Positions 37,789 through 44,490 of a stretch of DNA of 64,000 nucleotides are shown here, piece after piece. The stretch lies in NCBI GenBank assembly GCA_963810485.1, contig CAWENQ010000002.1, positions 248,001 through 312,000 on the forward strand, in the 5' to 3' direction. The first letter of the stretch is position 1. Each line of letters starts with the position of its first letter. The notes under the pieces were generated by a model. That model saw only the letters and a program-made list of their open reading frames with translations. It searched no databases and had not been told where the DNA came from. This stretch comes from DATKFM01 sp963810485 (GTDB lineage: Bacteria > Pseudomonadota > Alphaproteobacteria > Dongiales > Dongiaceae). A program made the position numbers and the translations under genes.

Positions 37789-40035
37789 CTACTTGACGCA
37801 GTCCACCAGGTAGCGCCTGCCGCCTGCCGCCGGCTCGAAACGCAGGCCATGGATGTCGGTCTCGAAGCCCGGGAACTTGGTGTCGAACTCCCGCGCGTAC
37901 AGCAGATAATCCTGGATCGACTTGGTGGCGGCCGTGAGCTTCTCGCCGGGCATGATCACCGGTATGCCCGGCGGATAGGGAACCAGCATGACCGCCATCG
38001 TGCGGCCCATGATGTTGTCGATCTCCACGCTTTCGGTGCGCCCGCGAACCAGCTGCTCGTACGCATCTGCGGGCCGCAGCGCCATCTCCGGCAGTGTGGT
38101 GTACATATCCTTTTGCGCCTTGGGCACCTTGTCGTCGCGATAGACGCGATGGATCCCTTCGCAGAGGTCCTTGAGACCCATCTTGGCGTAGGCCTCCGGA
38201 TGCGCTTCCACCAGCGCCGGCAGCACGCGGCTGAGCGGCGCATTGGCGTCGAACAGGTCCTTGAAGTTGATGAGCTCGGTAACGAGCGTGCTCCATTTGC
38301 CCTTGGTGATGCCCATGGAGAAGAGCACCAGGAAGGAATAGAGCCCCGTCTTCTCGATCTCGATCCGCCGGGACGACAGGAAACGAACCACGACCGTTGC
38401 GGGAATTCCCAGTTTCTCCATCGTGCCATCAGCCGTCAGGCCGGGCGTGAGGATCGTGACCTTGATCGGGTCCACGATCACGTGATTCTCCGCCAGGTCC
38501 TCGAAGCCATGCCACTTCGCAGTAGGCTTCAGCACCCATTGCGGCTGCTCGCCGATCGGCTGTTTCGCCATTGCGTCCGGCTGCCAGACCTCGAACCACC
38601 AGCTGTTCTTCATCTGCTTTTTGACGGCGGTCATGGCGCGGCGGAAACTCAGCGCCTCGTCGATCGTCTCCTGCACCAGCGCGCGGCCGGCCGGCTGCTC
38701 CATCATGGCGGCGGCGACATCGCAAGAGGCGATGATGCCGTATTGCGGCGACGTCGAGGTATGCATCATGAACGCATCGTTGAAATGCGCCATGTCGAGC
38801 TTTTTCGTCTCGCTGTGCTGGATGTGGATCATGGACGCCTGCGAAAGGGCGGCCAGGAGCTTGTGCGTGGAGTGCGTCGCGAAGGTGATCGCTTGCTTCG
38901 CTCTCGTGGGTACGTTGGAGGAGATCGCGTGATGCCCGTCATAGAATTCATGGAAGTTGGCATGGGCGTACCAGGCTTCGTCGAAGTGCAGGATATCGAT
39001 GGAGTCGCCGACGATCTTCTTGATGGCATCCACGTTGTAGCAAAGGCCGTCATAGGTGGAGTTGGTCATCACCATCAGACGCACCTTGCCGCTGGTCTGC
39101 TTCGCGAAGGGGCTGGCGGCGATCTTCTTCTTGATCGAGGCGGCCGTGAACTGGTCACGGGAAATCGGCCCGATGATCCCCAGGCCGTTTCGGGACGGCA
39201 CGAGGTAGATCGGTGTCGCGCCAGTCATGATCAGCGAATGCAGGATCGACTTGTGGCAATTCCGATCGCAGAGCACGAGATCGCCGCGGGAAACGGTGCC
39301 GTGCCAGACGATCTTGTTGGCCGTGGAGGTGCCGCCGACCACGAACAGGGTCTCGTCCGTGCCAAAGATCCGGGCGGCATTGCGCTCGCCGGCGGCGATA
39401 GGGCCCGTATGGTCGAGCAGGGATCCTATCTGCCCGACCGAAACGGATATGTCGGACCGCAGCGTGTTCTCGCCAAAAAACTCGTAGAAGAGCGTCCCAA
39501 CCGGACTCTTGCGGAAGGCGGTACCGCCGCCATGGCCCGGTGTATGCCAGGAATAGCTGGCCTGCAGTGTGTATTCCATCAGCGCCTTGAACATGGGTGG
39601 CGGCAGCCGCTGCAGATAAAGTTGTGCGGCGCGGACGATCGCGCGGGCCATGAATTCCGCCGAATCCTCGAACAGGCGCATGAAAGCGTTTGCGTGCTTC
39701 AGCACGCTGGCGGGCACGACCTCGGCGGTGCGCTCATCGCCGAACAGGAAGATCGGCAGCCTGTCGTTGCGGCTGCGTTTCGCGGCCAGCACCTCTTCCA
39801 GAATCTTCCACTGGCCAGGCTTCGCCTCGGCGCCATCGACGGAGATCAACCAGCAGGATTCGCTGTTGAAGACATTGACCAGGCGCCGCGCATCCTCGTA
39901 GCTGAGGCCGGCCACGACGCGGAATCCCTCTTTCTCGATTGCGGCGGCAAGCTGCTGCATGCCGCGTCCGGCGGCATTCTTTCCTTCATAGTCCTCGTCG
40001 ATGATAGCAATCGGAAACGCCTTGACGAATTCCAT
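37789..40035 (-). CDS. Lysine decarboxylase-like PLP enzyme (CadA/LdcC type)
   Basis: A 748-residue wing-domain decarboxylase, first gene of the decarboxylase operon. PLP residues: Lys392 in THSTHKLLAALSQASMIH, Asp352 in HFDEAWYAH and His261 in DRNCHKS. CadA/LdcC-like stretches are MMHTSTSPQYGIIAS, WWFEVWQPD, DPIKVTILTPG, EKTGLYSFLVLFSMGI and the C-terminal FPGFETDIHG. The lysine loop, however, reads THSTHK as in AdiA. It would convert lysine to cadaverine plus CO2; arginine or dual specificity remains possible. GGGAGGAAG ribosome site. Confidence 0.85.
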   Translation of the reverse strand: MEFVKAFPIAIIDEDYEGKNAAGRGMQQLAAAIEKEGFRVVAGLSYEDARRLVNVFNSESCWLISVDGAEAKPGQWKILEEVLAAKRSRNDRLPIFLFGDERTAEVVPASVLKHANAFMRLFEDSAEFMARAIVRAAQLYLQRLPPPMFKALMEYTLQASYSWHTPGHGGGTAFRKSPVGTLFYEFFGENTLRSDISVSVGQIGSLLDHTGPIAAGERNAARIFGTDETLFVVGGTSTANKIVWHGTVSRGDLVLCDRNCHKSILHSLIMTGATPIYLVPSRNGLGIIGPISRDQFTAASIKKKIAASPFAKQTSGKVRLMVMTNSTYDGLCYNVDAIKKIVGDSIDILHFDEAWYAHANFHEFYDGHHAISSNVPTRAKQAITFATHSTHKLLAALSQASMIHIQHSETKKLDMAHFNDAFMMHTSTSPQYGIIASCDVAAAMMEQPAGRALVQETIDEALSFRRAMTAVKKQMKNSWWFEVWQPDAMAKQPIGEQPQWVLKPTAKWHGFEDLAENHVIVDPIKVTILTPGLTADGTMEKLGIPATVVVRFLSSRRIEIEKTGLYSFLVLFSMGITKGKWSTLVTELINFKDLFDANAPLSRVLPALVEAHPEAYAKMGLKDLCEGIHRVYRDDKVPKAQKDMYTTLPEMALRPADAYEQLVRGRTESVEIDNIMGRTMAVMLVPYPPGIPVIMPGEKLTAATKSIQDYLLYAREFDTKFPGFETDIHGLRFEPAAGGRRYLVDCVK

Positions 40036-40436
40036 GAACTTCCTCCCGATGAAACGATCAATCAGGGCAAGACGTTTCTAAACTCCAGACGGATTCGAAC
40101 CCTGACCCCAGTTAGCCTCAGCCGTCCTCTAATGACAGTACTTTTCCTCTACTTCCAGTTATTTATTGGCGCATAAGCATCTTCCCACTATTGGACCTTG
40201 GTCCAATTGACCCCCGCCCTTGATTGACCGTAGGGTTTGCGGCTTGCGCCACGCAAAGAAGCTTGTTCTGCCTTGCAGGACCAGCATGGGTTGTTGTGCG
40301 CGATTGCGATGCTCTCAGCCATCTTCGCGGCCGCTGCGATCGGCGTGCCTGCAGCCATCCGTAGCGCAAATTGCGCCTATCAAATAAGCCGGCGGCTGCA
40401 GGAGGTCGCCACAGCGCGCAATCGCTTGGCGCCCGA
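40036..40436. other. 401-bp control region upstream of the decarboxylase operon
   Basis: No convincing gene. It must hold the operon promoter, and it contains the 18-bp palindrome at 40190-40207. A stretch at 40088-40104, read on the minus strand, contains GGGTTCGAATCC, resembling a tRNA T-arm, but no tRNA folds around it. A short plus-strand frame at 40237-40494 looks spurious and overlaps hdeD. Confidence 0.5.
40190..40207. promoter_or_regulatory. Palindrome ATTGGACCTTGGTCCAAT, candidate operator (copy 2)
   Basis: Perfect 7-bp arms ATTGGAC / GTCCAAT around CTTG, 155 bp upstream of the first decarboxylase start. It is identical to the site at 11093-11110 at 17 of 18 positions and both continue with TTG or TG. 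Two intergenic copies suggest a shared regulator of this operon and the sulfatase locus. Confidence 0.55.
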
Positions 40437-41012
40437 TCAATTCGCGCTATGGCCGCGCAGTTTCAGGGAGAACCAAATCAGCAGAATGCCGTAAAGGATC
40501 GCATAGGTGCCGATGACGAACAGCAGCGCCAGCGCGCCCGTTCCCGGCTGGACGACCAGCATCAAGCCGAAGAGCACCGTCAGCGCGCCGCAGGCGACCA
40601 GCAGCCATTCGTTGTCGATTTCCTTGCGCAGCCGGATCGCGCCGATGATCTGCAGGATGCCCGTCACGATTGCCCAGCCGGCAATGAACATCAGCAGCAC
40701 GATTGCCGTAACGCCTGGCATGACGAATGTCAGGATGCCGACCGCTATACCCAGGAGGCCGACAAGGGCCAGCCACCAGCGCGGAGCCGGTGCGCCACCC
40801 ATGACCGCCGCCGCGACCGAGAACACGCCGTCAGCGAGCGCGAAGACGCCATACATCAGGATCAGCGCGGTCAGGGATATGCCCGGCCAAACGAAAGTGA
40901 GCACGCCGAACAGGATTGCGCCAACGCCGCGCAGCAGGAGAAGCCACCAGTTTTTCGCAAGCGCCCGCAACATCAAGCGTTGTCCGGGTGCTACGGCTGA
41001 TGTGTTTGACAT
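40437..41012 (-). CDS. hdeD: HdeD-family acid-resistance membrane protein
   Basis: A 191-residue inner-membrane protein with six predicted membrane segments in three pairs (DUF308/HdeD repeats: LLLRGVGAILFGVLTFVWPG, GLLGIAVGILTFVMPG, GALTVLFGLMLVVQPG). In E. coli HdeD contributes to acid resistance at high cell density. It lies on the same strand directly upstream of the decarboxylase operon, separated by 401 bp, which strengthens the acid-stress reading. GGGAGGA site before the ATG. Confidence 0.9.
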   Translation of the reverse strand: MSNTSAVAPGQRLMLRALAKNWWLLLLRGVGAILFGVLTFVWPGISLTALILMYGVFALADGVFSVAAAVMGGAPAPRWWLALVGLLGIAVGILTFVMPGVTAIVLLMFIAGWAIVTGILQIIGAIRLRKEIDNEWLLVACGALTVLFGLMLVVQPGTGALALLFVIGTYAILYGILLIWFSLKLRGHSAN

Positions 41013-41194
41013 GATGTCCTCCCTGGCCGCCAAAAGGATACTTACGGTAGACGCGCCATCATTCCATATCTCCATTCCTAATGCGACCAACTTGCGCCAT
41101 TGAGGCGGCGGGCGCCGCCAAGGCAATAATAGCCGCCGGGCAGGAGTGGCGGCTGGATTAGAACTCTAATGACCGGTCTTGAATGCCGATCGGT

Positions 41195-41219
41195 GCAACC
41201 TTCTGAAAATTGCAGGGTT
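41195..41219 (+). promoter_or_regulatory. EcfG-like promoter (GCAAC-N17-GTT) before gene 41252
   Basis: GCAAC (41195-41199) and GTT (41217-41219) have the spacing of alphaproteobacterial general stress promoters (GGAAC-N16-CGTT), with one mismatch in the -35 and G instead of C before GTT. The start codon lies 32 bp downstream. Confidence 0.4.
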
Positions 41220-41251
41220 GATTTTTCGCTAGCAATCGAAGGAGGCATACA

Positions 41252-41689
41252 ATGTGGCGATTCTCCACGATGGTACTAACGAGCGTTCTTTGTGTCACTT
41301 CTGTGTCTGGCAATGCATCAGCTGGCCAGTGTACACAAGAGATCGAAGCGTATCAGAAGGAACTTTCGAAATCAGATGCGGGAATGGGTCCAACCGACCC
41401 CGCTGCTTCGACGGCAACTTCCGAAAGCACTGGTGCGGAGCCTGAGGCCAACGGAACTCCGGCCACGGCAGCTATGAATGAGGCCGTTGAAGGAAAAGCA
41501 GCCTCTCCGGACGATGTTCAGAATCAGAACCAGGGCCAACCCACTGCGGCTGACGCCGCACAAGCAGGAGCTGTCAACCCGGCAGCCGGCCCGGACCTCC
41601 AGGTGACATTGGATCACGCTAAGGCACTCGATGAAGCGGGCAAAGAGACCGAGTGTATGTCAGTCATTGAGTTGCTGAAATCACGGTAA
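41252..41689 (+). CDS. Small exported Ala/Glu/Gln-rich protein of unknown function
   Basis: A 145-residue exported protein with a signal peptide (about 1-25, ASA-GQC). Two cysteines, in QCTQEIEAYQKEL near the mature N-terminus and TECMSVIELL near the C-terminus, could pair. The middle is low-complexity, acidic and disordered (Ala, Thr, Glu, Pro, Gln). The two ends are helical. Similar small secreted proteins with CTQEIE and ECM ends occur in Rhizobiales, to my knowledge without a function. GGAGG precedes the start, and an EcfG-like promoter lies upstream. Confidence 0.78.
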   Translation: MWRFSTMVLTSVLCVTSVSGNASAGQCTQEIEAYQKELSKSDAGMGPTDPAASTATSESTGAEPEANGTPATAAMNEAVEGKAASPDDVQNQNQGQPTAADAAQAGAVNPAAGPDLQVTLDHAKALDEAGKETECMSVIELLKSR

Positions 41690-41692
41690 CCT

Positions 41693-41717
41693 GGAACACC
41701 TGGATCGGTCGGGCGTT
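41693..41717 (+). promoter_or_regulatory. EcfG-type promoter, exact GGAAC-N16-CGTT match
   Basis: GGAAC (41693-41697), 16 bases, then CGTT (41714-41717): an exact match to the general stress sigma factor consensus of Alphaproteobacteria. The ATG of the 49-residue zinc-ribbon gene follows 35 bp later, leaving room for a short leader. Confidence 0.65.
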
Positions 41718-41752
41718 TTATCCTCGGAGGCGACTTCTTTCAGGAGTCACAG

Positions 41753-41902
41753 ATGGAACGCACATGCCCGTATTGCCAGGGCGCCGTCGTCGCTTACGTC
41801 GACGTCAACGGTGAAACTGTAATCCTTTGCTCTCAATGCAAGCAGCCGCCGCCCGACGATGTCGCGCTGCGAGAGCAGTTGGATGAAGGTTCGGACGATT
41901 GA
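41753..41902 (+). CDS. 49-residue zinc-ribbon-like small protein
   Basis: Short gene starting with CAGGAG eight bases before the ATG. The product has two CxxC knuckles, CPYC (5-8) and CSQC (26-29), spaced like a zinc ribbon, then an acidic tail (LREQLDEGSDD). No signal or membrane segment, so probably cytoplasmic. It may bind zinc and a protein or nucleic-acid partner; function unknown. An exact EcfG-type promoter just upstream supports it being a real gene, probably induced in general stress. Confidence 0.65.
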   Translation: MERTCPYCQGAVVAYVDVNGETVILCSQCKQPPPDDVALREQLDEGSDD

Positions 41903-42041
41903 AACAAGACACGCGGCCGGCAAGAACTCTCCAGTGATGGAACGGCGAATCTCCGGGCAATGTTGTGAAGCGCCGAGGTTTTCGAACTTGCAATTATTGC
42001 GCACTAGTCGCGCCGCGCTGCTCTCCTTGAAGGACGACAGT

Positions 42042-42066
42042 GGAACCGTGTTTCCAATCTCATGTT
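42042..42066 (+). promoter_or_regulatory. EcfG-like promoter (GGAAC-N17-GTT) before gene 42112
   Basis: GGAAC at 42042-42046 and GTT at 42064-42066; the base before GTT is T rather than C. The start codon is 45 bp downstream. Confidence 0.45.
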
Positions 42067-42111
42067 CCACAATTTGAACCACTCATGATGCTCTTAATTT
42101 TGGAGACAGGT

Positions 42112-42294
42112 ATGGCCCAATCGCACACGAAAGCTGGTCGCACTCAAGCGGCCAAGCCACGAGAAAACGATCGCGAAAAGATGGTGGATGTCCGGAGCAG
42201 AGGAAAAGAGGCCGATGACAATCGCAAGTCTGGCCGCGAAACGCGCGACAGAGGCGATCCCACGCCAACGCGTCCGAACGTCCATCCGAAGTAG
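42112..42294 (+). CDS. 60-residue hydrophilic, Arg/Lys/Asp-rich small protein
   Basis: Start with GGAGACAGGT upstream. The product is highly charged and lacks any hydrophobic segment (for example NDREKMVDVRSRGKEADDN). It looks intrinsically disordered, similar in composition to small stress or hydrophilin-type proteins. Function unknown. An EcfG-like promoter lies 45 bp upstream. Confidence 0.5.
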   Translation: MAQSHTKAGRTQAAKPRENDREKMVDVRSRGKEADDNRKSGRETRDRGDPTPTRPNVHPK

Positions 42295-42377
42295 TTGCTT
42301 CTTTGATTGGATCAGGGCGGCGACAAAGCGCCGCTCTGATCTGGCCCGCCGCCTCTATTCGCAGCTACAATCCTCAG

Positions 42378-42773
42378 TCAGTTTCCGCTGCTACTGCTGT
42401 GGCTGCTGGCCTCGGCGTGGGCTTCATTGTCAGAAATATCGCTACTGGCTTCGGCCTGGGCCTCAGTGGTGGTGCCAACATTGTCGTTGCTGCTACTGCT
42501 TTGACCGTTTTCTTCGGCGTGAGCCGCGCTGCTGATGCTGGCGCTTTCGTTGCTCGCACTACTACGGCTGCTGGCTTCTGATCGGGTACCATTGGCAACA
42601 GCATTGTCGGCAACGTTCCTGTCACCAGAGCTGCCGTCGCCGTCAGCGGCTAGTTCGTTTGTTCCGATGTGATACTGGTAGTCGGGGAAATAATCAGAGG
42701 ATTGGGTCGCGGACGGAGCGAATCCCCCGATAACAAGCGCCAAAGCGCTGCTGGCATACAAATAGTTCCTCAT
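42378..42773 (-). CDS. Exported Ser/Ala/Asn-rich low-complexity protein
   Basis: A 131-residue exported protein with a signal peptide (about 1-22) and AAAGGGATAGG before the ATG. After a short Tyr/Asp segment (SSDYFPDYQYHIG) the rest is a serine-rich, acidic disordered region with a loose periodicity (SEASSRSSASNESAS, AEASSDISDNEAHAEASSH). No domain recognised. It may be a surface or periplasmic filler or adhesin-like tail. An EcfG-like promoter is upstream. Confidence 0.65.
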   Translation of the reverse strand: MRNYLYASSALALVIGGFAPSATQSSDYFPDYQYHIGTNELAADGDGSSGDRNVADNAVANGTRSEASSRSSASNESASISSAAHAEENGQSSSSNDNVGTTTEAQAEASSDISDNEAHAEASSHSSSSGN

Positions 42774-43093
42774 AGCGCCTATCCCTTTCTTAGTGTTCTA
42801 ATCTCACAAAACCGGGCGCCCCTATCACAAAAACCATCCCTAATTTCCATGGTTCCCCTGCGCCATAGCCTAGAGATCCGGCGGACAAACTGCTCGCCTG
42901 CCTCAATCAGGGCGCCAATGTTGGGTTCGCGTGATCGCGGTGCTCAAGCGGATCCAAACGGTGAGACCTGAAACCGGTGAGAATCAATACAACGGCCGCC
43001 GTTGCGCAGTTCGCTTCGGTCGAGTTGCCTGCGCGAGCCTGAATCTCTGACTTCCTGGCCTAGCCAAAATTTCCAGTAACATAATGATTTTAT
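42774..43093. other. 320-bp intergenic region
   Basis: It holds the EcfG-like promoter of the Ser-rich gene (42832-42856) and the downstream flank of tRNA-Leu. Nothing else was recognised; no gene-like frame has a ribosome site. Confidence 0.5.
42832..42856 (-). promoter_or_regulatory. EcfG-like promoter (GGAAC-N17-GTT) before gene 42378-42773
   Basis: On the minus strand GGAAC spans 42856-42852 and GTT spans 42834-42832, spacing 17; the base before GTT is G rather than C. The start codon is 58 bp downstream. Confidence 0.45.
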
Positions 43094-43182
43094 TGGTGCC
43101 CGCTGCCGGACTCGAACCGGCATGGCCGTTGCCAGCCAAGGGATTTTAAGTCCCTTGCGTCTACCAGTTTCGCCAAGCGGGC
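43094..43182 (-). tRNA. tRNA-Leu, anticodon UAA
   Basis: On the minus strand the gene begins GCCCGCTTGGCG and ends with the T-arm GGTTCGAGTCC, acceptor AGCGGGC, discriminator A and an encoded CCA. The acceptor stem GCCCGCT/AGCGGGC pairs fully. The anticodon loop CTTAAAA in stem AGGGA/TCCCT gives TAA (43146-43148). A long variable arm (class II) fits leucine. It reads UUA/UUG codons. Confidence 0.95.
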
Positions 43183-43257
43183 CTGATTCGAATGGTGCGC
43201 ACGTTACGGTAACTTGCCGGACAACAAGGGGGCAACCGGGCTTGTGCCGCTCACGGC

Positions 43258-44031
43258 TTACTCGGGCAAATCGCCATCGACCGGCTCGGCGCCGAGCGAG
43301 CGGATCAGGTCGTGGAGTTGGCCGGCAGCGGCATCGATTCGCGCCCGGTTCGTGCCCTTGATGACGAAGCTGGCGCCATAGCGTTGCCGCCGGAAGAAGG
43401 GATAGCTGCCGATATCCAGGTCCGGATAGGCGGCCTGCAACTCGCCGAGGCCCTGGGCGATCACGCCCTCGCCGATATGACCGCTGACGGTGCGGGACTG
43501 GATCGGCGCCCCATGGCTGAGGGTGGCGGCGATGCCCTCGAACATCGACTGCATGATGTTCGGCACGCCGGCCATCACATAGACATTGCCGATGCGGTAA
43601 CCCGGCGCGGCGCTGACCGGATTTTCGATCAGCACGGCGCCGTCGGGCGTGTTGGCCATGCGCAGGCGCGCCTCGTTGAGCATGCCCGGCTCGTAGTGGC
43701 TTTCCAGGATCTTCAGCGCCTCGGGATGGCGTATCAGCGGCACGCCGAAGGCCCGGGCGATGCATTCCGAAGTGATGTCGTCATGGGTCGGCCCGATGCC
43801 GCCGGTGGTGAAGACATAATCATAGCGGGCGCGCAGCACATTGACCGCGCCGATGATTTCGTCCGGGATATCGGCGACGACCCGCGCTTCGCAGAGCTTG
43901 ATCCCCAGCGCGGCCACGCGCCTGGCCAGATAGTTGAGGTTCACGTCCTGGGTGCGGCCCGACAGGATCTCGTTGCCGATGATCAGCACAGCCGCCGTAA
44001 CGGTCGCGCCAGGGTCTGCCGCTGCGGACAT
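43258..44031 (-). CDS. CinA-type molybdopterin-binding-like protein (N-domain only)
   Basis: A 257-residue MoaB/CinA N-terminal family protein. Motifs: AAVLIIGNEILSGRTQDVN, VVADIPDEI, FTTGGIGPTHDDIT and VMAGVPNIM. The family hydrolyses ADP-ribose or related nucleotides, or has competence-linked roles; the C-terminal nicotinamide-nucleotide amidase domain of full CinA is absent. The start is the ATG giving the family N-terminus, 11 bp after the lipoprotein gene. Confidence 0.87.
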   Translation of the reverse strand: MSAAADPGATVTAAVLIIGNEILSGRTQDVNLNYLARRVAALGIKLCEARVVADIPDEIIGAVNVLRARYDYVFTTGGIGPTHDDITSECIARAFGVPLIRHPEALKILESHYEPGMLNEARLRMANTPDGAVLIENPVSAAPGYRIGNVYVMAGVPNIMQSMFEGIAATLSHGAPIQSRTVSGHIGEGVIAQGLGELQAAYPDLDIGSYPFFRRQRYGASFVIKGTNRARIDAAAGQLHDLIRSLGAEPVDGDLPE

Positions 44032-44042
44032 GGGCGGTGCGG

Positions 44043-44391
44043 TCAGTTCTGCGGCAGCACGTAGCCGCGGCCGCGCATGCAATCGTTCACGATCTCGCGG
44101 TAGCGCTGCTCATGGCTGTAGGCATCCATGTTGGCCTGCAGGTCCGGGGCGGCGTTGGCGCCGCTGCCGGTGTCATGGGTCGAACTCGATCGACTGGTCG
44201 ATCCGAGCGTCGCGCTCCAGGACGGCATTCGCCTGTGTGCGGCAGGCGCGCAAGTCGGCGGAAGTCTGTTCTTCTGTCGTCTTCGACCGCTCCCACTTTG
44301 TCGCCGCGGGATCGTCTTGCAGACCGAAATCGAACGCATCGCAGGCGGACAGGGAAAGAAGCAGCGCGCACGCGCCAACCCAACGCATCAT
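44043..44391 (-). CDS. Small lipoprotein (one frameshift)
   Basis: A 115-residue lipoprotein when repaired. The signal peptide has lipobox LSAC (about Cys17). Acidic and basic residues alternate after it; cysteines occur in RACRTQ and in the C-terminal NDCMRGRGY, which could form a disulfide. The tail RYREIVNDCMRGRGYVL is typical of small alphaproteobacterial lipoproteins of unknown role. The frame breaks at ggg 44177-44179 (plus view); removing one base joins IEFD to HDTGSG. Confidence 0.68.
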
Positions 44392-44490
44392 GACATACCC
44401 GGAAATTCAGTGGCTGTTGGCGGCAAGATGCGCTGCGAAACCGCGATTTGCAACGGCGTCCTCAGCAGCAGCAGCGGCGTCAGGACCCTG

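Noticed and set aside
36506..40176. Very long plus-strand frames antisense to the decarboxylase genes
   Set aside because: They mirror the codons of real PLP decarboxylases and give compositionally odd proteins; no ribosome sites.
40237..40494. 85-codon plus-strand frame upstream of hdeD
   Set aside because: No ribosome site, overlaps the 3' end of hdeD on the other strand, and lacks a recognisable domain.
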